From NCBI RefSeq assembly GCF_001411555.2, contig NC_049905.1, positions 14,756,586-14,820,585 on the forward strand: DNA of 64,000 bases. The letters run 5' to 3'. Of the stretch, positions 1 to 10,409 are shown one piece after another. This stretch comes from Juglans regia (taxonomy: Eukaryota; Streptophyta; Magnoliopsida; Fagales; Juglandaceae). Below the pieces are notes generated by a model. It was not told where the DNA came from. It saw only the letters and a list, made by a program, of their open reading frames with translations, and made no database searches. Positions within the stretch are counted from its first letter, which is position 1, and each line of letters begins with the position of its first letter. The position numbers and the translations under genes are program-made.

Positions 1-1280
1 GGTGGGGGCATTCGATTTATGAGGTAGACGGCAGCCTGAAATGCCAAACTCCAGTATGTGGGGGGGAGATGGGCTTGATGGAGTAAAGTCATTCCTGTTT
101 CCACAATATGCCGATGACGGCGTTCAACCACTCCATTTTGTTCTGGAGTGTGGGGAGCAGTTGTGAGATGACTGATTCCATGATGGCTGAGATAGCCTCG
201 GAGTGCAACAAACTCACCTCCATTATCGGAGTAGAGATGTTTGATGGGAAGAGAGAATTGCTTTTCAAGTATGGCTTTGAGTTGAGGAAAAATAGTGGAA
301 ACCTCAGATTTGAGTTTCATGGGAAAATACTAGCAATATTTGGTGTGATGATCAACAAAAAGAACATAGTATCTATATCCTTCAAGAGAGATGTGGGGTG
401 CAGGACCCCAAACATCAGTGAACAAATATTCAAGGGGCAAAGAACTCGAGATACTAAAGGCATGAAATGGTAACTTCTGACTTTTATTAATAGAGCATGA
501 AGTACATAAGGAATGAGAGACACGATTATTAGCTGGTAATTGAAAAGCTTTAATTAAATGAGTGACAAGTTGCTGAGAGGGATGACCCAAACGGTTATGC
601 CAAATTTCAGAAGAAACTCGTTCAGTGGCAAAGGCTGTCTTTGGATTTCCAACATGACAGGAAGATGCAGGCAGTGTGTAGATGCCGTTGTCACATGGCC
701 CTTGCATTAGTGTTGCCCTCGACGTCGGATCCTTCACAAAGAAGTGAGAAGGATGAAATTCAAGAACAAGATTATTTGTTTTAGTAAATTCATGCACGGA
801 AATCAGATTTTTATGAATTTCAGGGACACAAAGAGTATTGGTAAGAACTAAACTTCGAGTAGGTAACTGAAATTTGACAGTACTAACATGGGAAATTTGC
901 AAACTTGATCCATCACCTATTATGACCTCATCGGTTCCATCATACTCTGAATGTATAGAGAGTTTGGACATATCAGACGTGATATGATGAGATGCTCCAG
1001 AATCAACCACCCAAGGTTTTTTGGCAGAGGAACCAGTAGTAGCACAGTTTGCAGTTGGAGAAGATGGATTCCAAAATTTTCTGCATTGGCGAGCCGTGTG
1101 GCCTGGTGTAGCACAAAACTGACACACTATGGAGGACCTGTTTGAAGAGGAATTGGAGTGTTGTTGCTGTGATGATCGCTGATGAGATCGCGAGTTGGTA
1201 CTGCTTCGGTTTGGTTTGCCTCGATGAGATGAGGAAGAGGAACCTTTCTTCTGGTGATAGTTGGCAGTAGCAATGGTGGT
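1..1280 (-). pseudogene. pol: copia Pol start: zinc knuckle, protease, integrase (partial)
   Basis: In the same frame as Gag there is a CCHC zinc knuckle (CQFCATPGHTARQC, from about 1124), then the aspartic protease motif VDSGASHH (about 1004-1027). Next come the GAG-pre-integrase motif WHNRLGHPS, a CTSCSINKSQKLPF zinc-finger half and the integrase core start DVWGP. A TAG at 330-332 interrupts the core just after HHTKYC; a tryptophan codon (TGG) is a likely ancestor. Downstream the frame still encodes the SDNGGEF catalytic block and the HTPEQNGVVERRHRHIVETG block (about 80-225), and it stays open to the window edge at INRMPP. Protease would mature the polyprotein and integrase would insert the cDNA. 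The element is inactive unless the stops are suppressed. Confidence 0.88.
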
Positions 1281-1955
1281 TTACCGCATAGTCTCAAGAC
1301 GATGAAGATAGGTCTCATGACTGACAAGCAAATCATGCAGCTCTTCAAAGGTGAGAGGATTTTCACGGGTGCGAATAGATCCTGCAATATCACGATATTT
1401 AGATCCCAAGCCATTTAAGATGTAGAGCGTGAGATCGTCATTAGTGAGAGGTGAATCCACTAGTGCTAGTTCATCAGTGGTGGACTTGACTTGCTGAAGG
1501 TAGTCTGTGACGCTTTTGGCACCACGATTCAACGACGCTAGCGTGTCCTTGAGTTGCATGACCCTCGTTCTCGAATGATTTGCATAAAGCCGGGTCAATT
1601 TGAGCCAAGCTTCTCTGGAAGTGCTTGAAGCAGCAATAAGTGGCATGATATTTTCAGAGACTGAAGCGAAAATGCCATTGAGGAGAAGTTTGTCTTGGCG
1701 AATCCAGCGATTGTGAGCAGCAAGAACCTCTGCAGTGGGGGAACTCCCAAGTATGGGACAAGGATTGGATCCATTGATAAAACCTTGTAGATCATACCCA
1801 ATGACAAGGCTGTCAAGTTGAGCACGCCATGCAGAAAAATTGGAGGAGGTCAGCTTGTATGGAAGCTGAGCATTTGCGTTAATGGCAATGATATTGGTCT
1901 CGGGAGGAGGGGTAGGAATATTAGAGTTGGTGACAGAGTTGGATGTTTGAGCCAT
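1281..1955 (-). pseudogene. gag: copia Gag region of the gag-pol ORF
   Basis: A 224-residue product starts at the ATG at 1955, about 46 bases after the primer-binding site. It has the plant copia Gag pattern (UBN2/Retrotran_gag family): an N-terminal LPYKLTSSNFSAWRAQL block, a central WLKLTRLYANHSRTRVMQLK block, then DYLQQVKSTTDELA and LTLYILNGLG. Gag would assemble the cytoplasmic virus-like particle that packages element RNA. The stop at 1281-1283 (TAA) lies inside the continuous gag-pol frame. The reading frame stays open for 51 more codons of Ser/Arg/Gln-rich linker into the zinc knuckle, so this is a nonsense mutation and not the natural end of Gag. Recognition is good; clade is uncertain. 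Confidence 0.85.
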
Positions 1956-2000
1956 AGCGGAAGTAAGAAACAGAAGATCGACTCGTTTAAGAGAGAATGG

Positions 2001-2013
2001 CTCTTTGATACCA
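2001..2013 (-). other. copia primer-binding site (initiator-tRNA-Met type)
   Basis: The minus strand reads TGGTATCAAAGAG directly inside the LTR. It resembles the usual plant copia site complementary to the 3' end of initiator tRNA-Met (TGGTATCAGAGC), with a small difference after TGGTATCA. Confidence 0.75.
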
Positions 2014-2096
2014 TATAAGAGTATAGAACACAGTTTTGTGTATTGTAAAAACTGTCACATTTGTATTGTATTCATAATGAGTATATATATACACAG

Positions 2097-5000
2097 TGTA
2101 ACACCCGGGCCAGCCAAGCGACTTTACAAAAATTTTTGAGTTTTAGTTAAAATCATTTGGGATTACGAGTAAAATTTTTAGAAGAGAGTTTGAGCCTAAG
2201 ATATTTTTGGCGGTGTATAACTTTTCTATAAGTTTGATAATTAGGTTTCAAAGTCTTTAATGGATCAAGTGGATATTCATCAAAATTTATGGGATAATTA
2301 TATCTATACATATATATATTATTTTTTTAGTTGATTAGAGACCCAAAACTTTAGATAAAAGCAATGGCTTAATCTCGTTCAGAGCCTAGCCGTGAGATCG
2401 CGCGGGTCCAGACTCCATCGCACGGTTTGCGTCCAATTTCCTTTTTCATGCACGTATCTCCCTTCTCCATCTTTAGGTTTTATCTGTTTCCCTCTTATAG
2501 CTCTTATATATATTAAGCATTTCTCAACCCTAGAATAAGTGCCGCTGCCCCTTTTCATCACCCTCAGCCATCCGAACTCCTAGCATCCATCCTCCACTGT
2601 GAACCACGGCTACCACCCCAACCAAGAGACAAACGACCGAAACCACCTTGTTCTTGCAGCTCAAATCAGAGCATTTGCTTCCCCCACGTCGAACCACAAC
2701 CCAGCCACCGACGGAGCCAGCTCTCTTTGCGTTTTCATCACCAACCCAGCTCACACGGAATCGTCGTCACCCTTCACCAAGCACAACTAACGCCAGCCAC
2801 TGAAAAACCACCAACGGAAACACTTTCCTGCTTCTCTGAAATCCCAGACGCATGGACACACCACCACGAACTCCCCTGTTCTAGACAACCGAAACAAAGC
2901 CACGCCTACAGCCACCCCAACTCCTCGGTACCACCTGCCACGGCTCACCCACGCCCAGCACTGCGCCGTAGCACCTCTGCTTAGCCACTTCTCCGCCACA
3001 CAAAACCGAGAACCACCCCCACCTCACTGAGAAGCCTCTGCTTCCTGCACCAAAAACAGAGCATTTACTGAACTCCACCGTAAGCCACTGGAAAACCAGC
3101 ACATGTTTGCACCGAAAAACACCATAAAATCAACGGAAACCGCCGGTCGTGACATCCCCGTCACCCTGCGCAGATCGGTGAGCCCAGACCCTCCTCCATA
3201 TGCATTCCCTCTCGGTTGCTATCTCCCTCTCATCTCGCACTCTCCGAGCTCTCTCTACCTCTCTCGTGCGCTTTCGCCGCCCAGCGTAGGTGGCCTCGCC
3301 ACTGCATGCCCTCCTCGGCACCCAGCAGCACCACCATAGTTCCTGCAGCCCAGCTGTCGTGCCTTGCCCCTCCACGTACAGCTCGGTTTAATCGTAAGTC
3401 TGCACTCCACTTCCTCTTGTCTATTTTCTTTTCGTGTTGCTGACTTAAAGAGAGTAATATATATAAATATATAGGTGTGTGAGGAAGTCTATAATCTGAT
3501 AGGCAAGATGTTATTACCGTTATGCCCCTTTGATCATGTTTCAAACAAAGTACTACAGAAACTATTGCATAGTCGGTCTAATAAATAGAAAATTTCGTTG
3601 TTACCTTTGAATTTCAAGTTACATTATTGTGTTTTAAAACTTTGATATGTATTTTGTAAAGTCTAAATTTTCCATATGTACCAAAATGATCTTGGTAAGT
3701 TTAATTTATTTTGAGTAAAGCCTCTTTCGAAAGCAATTGATAATGTTATAATTTTATTATGATATAGTTTGTTAAATAAATTTTATGTATAACTTAAAAA
3801 GAAATTTTTGGTATAATTATGTTATGTAGTATTAAATCCGATAGTTCGATTCTTCATTAGTAAATAAGTTAGAGTTAATACCTCAGTCAGAGATTTAGTT
3901 GGAATTTGAGAAGTGTTAACATCTTTAGAAATTCGTGAATTTAGATTTTCGAGGAATTAAAATAAGTTATTTTAGCATCTTAGGCTTAAATATTGAGATA
4001 CGTTTCGATTGGATATTTATGAAAATTACGTGATTATGTTATAGGTGAAGATTAATATTTGTTCGGTTTTGTTGAGGAATTTTTGAAAGACTAAAGAGTT
4101 CCAGGTAAGCGGGGTTCCTATGCTAGATTTGCATAAAAAGAAATGAACTGAGGTTGGTTTGTAAAAATGTGCATGTTGTTTTAAAAAGGAAAAGTGAAAA
4201 AAAAAAAAAAAAACAACCTCAGTATATATTTTTGCATTCCCTCATGAGATACGTATGAAAGAGAAACGAAATGTTTTTGACATGAAATGTGTAGACATGA
4301 GCAATATTTGACATGTTTCTGAAATATGCAAAAGAGCGAATATGATATCATTAAAATTTTTATGCATGTGATATGAAATGATTTGGATCCGTTTTTGATC
4401 AAATAGAAATGATATGAATATGTTTTGCACGTGTTTTGATATGATATGGATATGTTAAAACTTTGGCATACTTATATGTTCTGAATATGGTTCTGATATG
4501 ATGATATTGTTCACGTGATATGGTTGGTACCACCATGATATGATATGAGTGCACCCACTTTGGAAACAAAGTGGTCTTTTTACGTGTTCTTTCCTGTGTG
4601 CACACTCAGGGCTCCGAGATTGAAAAAGGGGAAGTTCACCACATGATACTGTCTGGTTTGGCCACCGGGGATAGCACAACCCTACCACGGGGGTTAAACA
4701 TGGTATATGATATGATATGATAAGATGAAGATGTTCAGTTATGTTATGCCAAAGCGTTTTTGAATATGAAATGGATCCACAAATATGAATTGTTGACTTG
4801 AGTATGAAATGTTTGAAAAGTCGCTCTGATTTTCTGATAACACGTTTTCTGAGATCTGCATATAAAAATAAAATGTTTTGTTTCTGCATATTGAACTTTT
4901 TGAAAAGGCTAATGTTTACATGCTAGTATATGTTCTCTGCTTACTGAGTTGTTGATAACTCACCCCTTATCTCCACAATATTTTTCAGATGATTTGAATG

Positions 5001-5314
5001 TTTCAGTTGAGGATCAAGGATATGGAGCATGGGTGAGAAGAGTTAAGAATGATGGTTTAAGCATAGAAGGTTTATATGGGTATTGAGGATTTTCTTTCAA
5101 TAAGCTTGTTGTGCTCTGATGATGTGATTTGTTGGGAGATTGATGTTTATATTAAATTTTGTATCGTCTTAGAATAGTTATTCTGGAGTAATTGATGTAA
5201 ATATATGAGTATTTTGTGCGATTGAGAAAGATTGGAATACGTACTATGTGGAAGGAAAATGATTTTTAAGTGATATGAGTTAACTCTCCGGACCCTCGGG
5301 GACGGGGCGTTACA
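2097..5314 (+). mobile_element. W1: long solo LTR inserted in the copia LTR
   Basis: It begins TGTAACACCCGGGCC and ends GGGGCGTTACA (terminal inverted TGTAAC/GTTACA). It is flanked by a perfect 5-bp target-site duplication CACAG (2092-2096 and 5315-5319), so both ends are exact. It is 3,218 bp long. There is no internal coding region, primer-binding site or terminal direct repeat inside, so it is a solo LTR or a coding-less derivative. Inside are a TATA-like stretch near 2504, a GC- and CT-rich leader at about 2540-3400, then a long AT-rich half. Short ORFs in the GC-rich part show no family resemblance. W2 is a second copy. Long LTRs with such ends occur in some plant Ty3/gypsy clades (for example Tekay or Ogre), but no clade can be assigned from the LTR alone. 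Confidence 0.88.
2504..2514 (+). promoter_or_regulatory. TATA-like box of the W1 LTR
   Basis: TTATATATATT lies just before the GC-rich leader. The equivalent site in W2 is TATATAAG, and both copies share TTCTCAACCCTAG about 15 bases downstream. It is a plausible U3/R promoter of the LTR; no transcription evidence is available. Confidence 0.4.
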
Positions 5315-5523
5315 CACAGCTAATACAATTATAAAAGGAAAGAACACATTAATGATGCTCTGCTGTACAGAATATTACAAGGAACAACAATAGGTAAGTA
5401 AAACAGAGTTAACGCCAGGAATGATGCTCAGCCTTGATCACGGAGGAATTGATGTGCATGATTTCCATTATCATTTGTTAATGCATGCATGAGTATATTA
5501 CTTAGATTAATTAGTACATGATG

Positions 5524-5655
5524 GCGTTGATTGTCGATGAGTAAGACTATTGCTTATTTGGTATTACCCAATTCATTCCTATATATTGCATATTTATAAA
5601 TGAGAAGTAATAACAAATAGATCATCTTTTAAAAGTAAACTCACAAACTACTGTA
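5524..5655 (+). repeat. direct duplication, copy 1
   Basis: It starts GGCGTTGATTGTCG and contains GACTATTGCTTATTTGG, a TATATT-GCATATTTATA segment and ACTCACAAACT. It is repeated in the same orientation about 434 bp downstream with a few substitutions. Confidence 0.75.
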
Positions 5656-5957
5656 GATTCATGATATGATATGTTAGATTAATAATGCAAATTAGAAATT
5701 GCAGAGATCAGTATGAGTGAGTCGCAAAGGAAAAAAGAATCATATAATTTAATATACAACGTACGAACCGATTCAGTGCCTGAAAGTAGGGTCTTTTTGC
5801 CTGGCCCAAATGCCTAATTATACGAATGGTTCTCGTACGAGCGTGAGTGATAACAAGAAAAAATAAAAAAAGCAAGAGCCTGAGTGATAATAACAAGATC
5901 AGCTAGTATTTTCACTAGAGGCAGCAATCCTTCTCACTTAATTTGCATATATTCGGG

Positions 5958-6085
5958 CGTTGATTGTCGTTGGGTAAGACTATTGCTTATTTGGCATCAT
6001 CCACTTCATTCCTATATAATGCATATTTATAGATGAGAAGTACACAAATAGATTTTTTAAAAGAAAACTCACAAACTGCGTGCTG
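5958..6085 (+). repeat. direct duplication, copy 2
   Basis: Second copy of the 130-bp segment at 5524-5655. It ends immediately before the CACTA terminus, so the CACTA element lies at the edge of this copy. Confidence 0.75.
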
Positions 6086-6124
6086 TGACACTACAAGAAA
6101 TTTGACTTTTAGGGACTAAATTTG

Positions 6125-6194
6125 TTAGGGACGAAATAAATTTCATCCCTAAAAATCATTTTTGGAGTCGAAATTTACCTTTCGTCTCCAAAAA
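6125..6194. repeat. two subterminal hairpins of the CACTA element
   Basis: Hairpin 1 pairs TTAGGGACGAAAT with ATTTCATCCCTAA (6125-6152, one G-U mismatch). Hairpin 2 pairs TTTTTGGAGTCGAAA with TTTCGTCTCCAAAAA (6159-6194, one mismatch). Both are a few tens of bases inside the terminus. Confidence 0.8.
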
Positions 6195-6848
6195 TGCCTG
6201 AGCTACTAAATTCATTCGAATGGAAAAATATCCATTCGAACAAGATATTTTGTGACAAACAAAATCGTCTCAACAAAGGAAAACTGTTCGAACAGAACAA
6301 AATATATTCGAACATGGAATTAATGTCGGTTCGAATAATAATATTGGCGGGAAATTAATTTATTTTTCCCAGGGTAAGTTAACAATCGTTCGAACTTAAA
6401 TTTCTTTGTTCGAACGGATAGAGATTCAATTAATTTTTTTATTAGTATGGATTTGTGCATATATTTTTCCATTAAAGTAATAAATATTTTTTCCATTAAT
6501 TTGCTATCATTTTCAAAATATAAAAATGTGTATATATTATATATTATGATTTGCGGTGAGTTAAAATATTTATAAATTTATAAATTACTTTTATGTAATT
6601 AACTTTAAGAATTTATAATGATTTCTTTTATGTTAAATTTATATAAATATAACTTTAAAGATAATATCTTTTTTTATATTATCATGAACGGCAAGAAAAA
6701 TGGAAAAAATAAACAAAGTAGTAAACACGAGAAATAAAAACCATACATTAATTACATCTCAAATATATAATGTTCAATACAATATAAAAAAGTAAAATAA
6801 TAACCAAAATGATCATAATTATTGATTCCTTAGTATATCAACATCCTC

Positions 6849-7919
6849 TTACAACATTTTAATAGATCCTTCCAGATCCCTAAGCTTCTCCATGATGGGC
6901 TCAACGAACTCTACAAACAAAACTCGTACCTGATCCAAAGTAGCCCCAGGAGGCTGTCTCTCAACAGCGGCAACACTACTAGAAGCTGGATCTGTGGGAG
7001 GATCACTAGGCTGTTTTGGTGCAGTCTTCCGCAAGTGCCCCTTACTCTTGCTGAATATGATCTTGTTAAGGGGCCCCATCTGTGGCGACCTCCGCTCAGT
7101 GGCCGACACTGTAACCCCCGATCGGAGTAGGAGGTTAGATATCAGCAGTGCAAATGGTAGACTACCTCCACTGGAAAAGCGTGACTCCGATCGAATGCGG
7201 AGGAATAAATACAATGCCAGATCAATGGGATCCCCCAGTGCTATCCGCAGTTAAAATCAGGCTCGATCGATCCTGAAATCAGTCTTGTGTTTTTTCGAAT
7301 CGATGTTATAGCCAACAATCAAACTAAGCATTCTAAAAAATCCTATATAATCAACCTGTCGGATCACCTTGCTCCCATCATATAGAGGAGCTGATGGGTC
7401 TCACACTAGCTGACGCACATGATCGTCTATGAGACCATCATCAGGTAGATCCTCATCCTCACTACCATCCGAAACTACATTCGGGGCTAGCGTGGAGGAT
7501 GCGGCCGGTGTGTCGGAATCAGATGGTGCAGCCGTTGGTCCCCGTGTAGCCGCTGCAGGATATGCGTCGGCTATACGGGGAATGTCAAGGAACTCAGCAA
7601 TAATGCGGGCAGAGAAATTAATACTCACTCCCCGGACTGATATGGTGTAGAACAGAGCATCAGTGCTAAGTTCTCCCATGGCACGGTAGAACTCACCGAC
7701 CATCTCTGGATATGCAGTCCCCCACTGCTCACAGATCGGTATCCATCCCCGCTCGGTGAAGATGGACTGTATGCTCCGTCCCTCCCATGAAAGATCAGAG
7801 AAGTCAGACAAAATGACTTCACGCTCGACAAGTGTAGGCCTCGTCTCCGGAGCATGAGTTACTGATCCAGTACTTTGGCTGGGCTGATCTCTCGCACGTT
7901 TTCTTCCGCTGGATGCCAT
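6849..7919 (-). pseudogene. putative plant transposon protein (decayed)
   Basis: From the ATG at 7919 one frame runs 172 codons (basic start MASSGRKRARDQPSQ, then FTERGWIPICEQWG, YRAMGELSTDALFYTISVRG, IIAEFLDIPR). It stops at TGA 7401-7403. The same frame continues past further stops near 7250-7260 into a second open stretch (7214-6849) with DPIDLALYLFLRIRS just upstream and a C-terminal LFVEFVEPIMEKLRDLEGS segment. The arrangement resembles the 'putative plant transposon protein' domain that is common in plant genomes next to transposase genes; its biochemical role is not established. An acidic/Ser-Pro linker (SDGSEDEDLPDDG) sits near the first stop. At least three in-frame stops make it a pseudogene. 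Family recognition is from memory and moderate. Confidence 0.6.
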
Positions 7920-8269
7920 TGATATACTATTTAACCATAATGAAAGTAAGAATATAATTAACCATAATATTTAAATTATATTATTGAAGAATTATAGTAT
8001 ATTGAACTGAATTGAAATAATTTGTTTGAACAGAACATAGTCTGCTCGAACTAGAAAACTCTATTCAAATGGACTGTTCTGTTCATTCAAATAGAGTTTC
8101 TTTGTTCATTCGAACGAATTTATTTTGGTCGAACAGAAATAATGTTGTTTGGCAACTAAGAGTTCGAACGGACTAGAATTTGTTCGAACGGTAAAAGCCA
8201 AACAGCCATGGCTAAGTCGACTCAGCCCCGAACTGAAAAACTTCCTATCTAGATGTTATCCTTTGTTTT

Positions 8270-8317
8270 AATCGGTAGAAATGATTAAGGAGTGAAGCCC
8301 AATCATTTCTACCGATT
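8270..8317. repeat. perfect 17-bp stem with 14-nt loop
   Basis: AATCGGTAGAAATGATT at 8270-8286 is exactly complementary to 8301-8317. The 8-mer GATGTTAT occurs in direct orientation on each side (about 8254-8261 and 8322-8329), like a target-site duplication around a tiny foldback. Confidence 0.8.
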
Positions 8318-8640
8318 ATTTTGATGTTATTTCCACGGAATACACCAAAATGGGTGGATTTCGGATTCGAAATCCATACCCCCAAACACATCCCATTCGT
8401 GCAAAAAACTAAACAATAGAGGTGGAGAGTTGACCCATTCCTCTTAGAAGTTCAAATGTGGGGTTCCTACGGCGGTTGAGTGGCGGTTTTCGCGGCGGAG
8501 TTGAGGGGCGAACTCGGAGGCTCTCGGTGGTTGCTGGTTCGAATGAGAGAGTTTTGTTTCATTATATTCGAACTGGGTCTATAATGACTGTAGCGTCTCA
8601 TTCGAATTGGATAAAGATCCGTTCGAACGGTTTTTATATT

Positions 8641-8951
8641 ATATAAATTAATAATGTAATTTTCATCTAATTTATTATCATTGACCATATAAAATGTTTT
8701 TTTATTTAGTTTGTTAACATAATCCACATTAATAAGTCACTTAGTTTAATTTAGTATTTTAAATAAATTTTTTTTATTAATTGACTTAAAAAAAAAAGGC
8801 CGGACAGAATGGATCGGCCGGACAGGATCGGACCAATAGCTACCGGTCCGATCCCTATGGGTGTTCGTTCCGGTCTGGTCCAGAAAATGATGGATCAAAA
8901 ATATTCGGTACTTCGCCGGACCAGACTGGACTGACCGATTTGCACCCTTAT
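8641..8951. other. AT-rich stretch and short GC-rich MITE-like fragment
   Basis: 8641-8795 is AT-rich with no feature seen. 8796-8951 is rich in CCGGAC/GGTCCG words and contains a perfect 10-bp inverted pair GGATCGGACC / GGTCCGATCC with a 10-base loop. It ends at TTGCACCCTTA against Y-family sequence. It may be the end of a non-autonomous DNA transposon; the family was not identified. Confidence 0.35.
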
Positions 8952-9407
8952 GGTAGACCATCCACTGCCATTGGCTGCACCCAATATTGCCTTTATGTGA
9001 TGGAGAGATCCACCCCATCAACTTCCATATCTCACAGCTGCTGCAGGTAGTCCTTGCTCCTCTCTATTATCCACTTTATGTCACATAGACACCTCCAATC
9101 ATGGGTCATTCAAGCCTATAACTTCCCCCTCCAGGAGTCTAAAGTCGTGAAAGACACATTTCACTCTCTTTTATCACTTCTTCACCCGTTCTTGGAGAGC
9201 GACTCAAAAGAGCTCTCTCGGACAGATTTCTGGGTCTTGTTGCGTGGAGATTTTTGACCCTTTGTATGTATTTTTGCATGATGACTCCTTCATAAAAGTT
9301 GTTCATATTTGAGTGTAGTTTCCTTGGATATATTATTAGTCTGATTTCATTCTCATTTGATCGGTCAAAAGTATTTTTAACCATAGAAAGGTCATTTTGG
9401 ACCTGAA
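8952..9407 (+). repeat. Y-family LTR, internal 5' fragment left of the inversion
   Basis: It aligns with Y-B at about 49379-49850 (shared words GACCATCCACTGCCATTGGCTGCA and CACAGCTGCTGCAGG, in part). It lacks the Y start and stops abruptly inside Y at GAAACTG. Its last part (about 9065-9407) is duplicated in inverted orientation at about 19950-20286. Confidence 0.8.
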
Positions 9408-9865
9408 ACTGCTTCATCCACGTGAAATGAGGCCAAAACAATTCTTTGTCCAGGAGGAACTTGATGATACAAAAAATATTGATTTGCCCTATATGTCCAA
9501 GCTGCAAGATTCTTGCCAAGAAATATTGGAAAGTCAAGCTTAATCCCTTTAGCAACAGATTTGTCACCCATGCTACGAGTGTACACTTCTTCATTATCAC
9601 CTTCTCTACTGCCACGATGACTGTCTTGATTAGTTCTTACATTCTGACCATTCCCTTTAGAATTGTTGCAAGAAATTCTTGAAATCTGCTGCATAAGATC
9701 CGAGAACCTTTTTTCTTGACTTTCCCTTTCCAATCTTGCTGCTTCTTGCTGTTGAAATAACATGGAAATTGTATCGTCTATTTGCTTTGGTTGTATTTCT
9801 TGCTGCTGTTTGACTTGATTAACTGTATCCAGAATCTGAGCATACTATCTTGTACCTTCTGCCAT
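9408..9865 (-). pseudogene. gag: chromovirus Q Gag, N-terminal part (inverted piece)
   Basis: The ATG at 9865 lies just inside the primer-binding site. TAG at 9845-9847 interrupts codon 7, and the frame then stays open (LFQQQEAARLERESQEKRF coiled-coil-like, Gln/Glu-rich). It continues to the Gag core words FPIFLGKNLAAW and ANQYFLYHQVPPGQRI, ending at FHVDEA where the inversion junction cuts in. The rest of Gag is at 20511 onward on the other strand. Gag is the capsid protein of the element. Confidence 0.8.
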
Positions 9866-9875
9866 TAGTACTGAC

Positions 9876-9887
9876 AGCTGATACCAA
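9876..9887 (-). other. primer-binding site of chromovirus Q
   Basis: The minus strand reads TGGTATCAGCTG one base inside the LTR. TGGTATCAG matches the initiator tRNA-Met type used by many plant gypsy elements. Confidence 0.7.
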
Positions 9888-9888
9888 C

Positions 9889-9982
9889 TGTAATGGACCC
9901 TTATTCTGTAATTGTTTTCTTTATTAGTGATGACTTCTTCGCTGGAGTCAAGCCTCCAGAAAGATGATCAAGAGAGAGACAG

Positions 9983-10021
<39 letters not shown>

Positions 10022-10409
10022 AACACTTGAATACCAGAGTTGGCCTCCATCCCAACTCATGGCTACCTCTTTATACTGCATATGTGAAAATACAATGCAT
10101 AGGAAATAATTAAACACAACTGTGTTTAATCTCTTGGAATGAATATTAAAACGGCACCGTATACTAACTAAAGTTGCTAATACAAGTGCAAAACAATACC
10201 GTACTCAATCCACTTATTAAAAGAAACGACATTGTATGTACACTAATCACCACTGTCAATACAAGTGGGAGAATGACATCGTATTCAACCAATTCACTAA
10301 AATAAAATGACACCATATTAACAACTAACATAACTATCGATCCTTCTACACTTCACCTCCAATACAGCAGCCTTCCATTATATTCCATTCAACTTTTAAG
10401 CACATAACA
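9889..10409 (-). repeat. chromovirus Q 5' LTR
   Basis: On the minus strand it begins TGTTATGTGC and ends GGGTCCATTACA. It matches the 3' LTR at 24533-25031 along its length, including a (GA)n run at about 9971-10019 that corresponds to (CT)n at 24928-24950. It is 521 bp long. The adjacent GACAC (10410-10414) is the target-site duplication seen as GTGTC after the 3' LTR. Confidence 0.9.

Larger units (their letters stand above)
1..5440 (-). mobile_element. Ty1/copia retrotransposon, 5' portion (runs off the left edge)
   Basis: Reading leftward on the minus strand the order is 5' LTR, primer-binding site, gag, zinc knuckle, protease and integrase, which is the copia order with integrase before reverse transcriptase. 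Reverse transcriptase, RNase H and the 3' LTR would lie beyond base 1. Gag and pol share one frame from 1955 to the edge, broken only by stops at 1281-1283 and 330-332, so this is a recent and mildly decayed copy. Its LTR is split by the younger solo LTR W1. The clade was not assigned. Confidence 0.9.
2014..5440 (-). repeat. copia 5' LTR, interrupted by W1
   Basis: The LTR is the sequence between the primer-binding site and about 5440, minus the W1 insertion and its duplicated 5 bp, giving about 200 bp net. On the minus strand it would begin TGATCAAGGC. The outer boundary is inferred, because the partner LTR is outside the window. Confidence 0.55.
5441..6088. other. unassigned AT-rich stretch between copia and CACTA
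   Basis: No coding region or recognised repeat family is visible apart from the two direct repeat copies listed separately. It may be older non-element DNA into which the copia and CACTA elements inserted. Confidence 0.4.
6089..8640 (+). mobile_element. CACTA (En/Spm-like) element, left end and body; right terminus not found
   Basis: It begins CACTACAAGAAA, the standard terminal sequence of plant CACTA transposons. Two subterminal imperfect hairpins follow. TTCGAA/GTTCGAAC-type motifs cluster both near the left end (about 6217-6430) and in the right part (about 8025-8195 and 8540-8630). Such motif clusters fit the subterminal repeats that CACTA transposases bind. The interior holds a minus-strand dead ORF of the putative plant transposon protein type. 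I could not find the expected CTTGTAGTG end, so the right boundary is only where the TTCGAA motifs stop, and the element is truncated or mutated there. Confidence 0.65.

Noticed and set aside
108..473. 121-codon plus-strand frame
   Set aside because: Antisense to the copia integrase core, which has clear motifs on the minus strand.
2530..3544. Several 60-105-codon frames on both strands in the GC-rich part of W1 (and 16159-17030 in W2, 30279-31327 in V)
   Set aside because: Frames overlap on both strands in GC-rich leader sequence and differ between W1 and W2. No family match. Probably chance.
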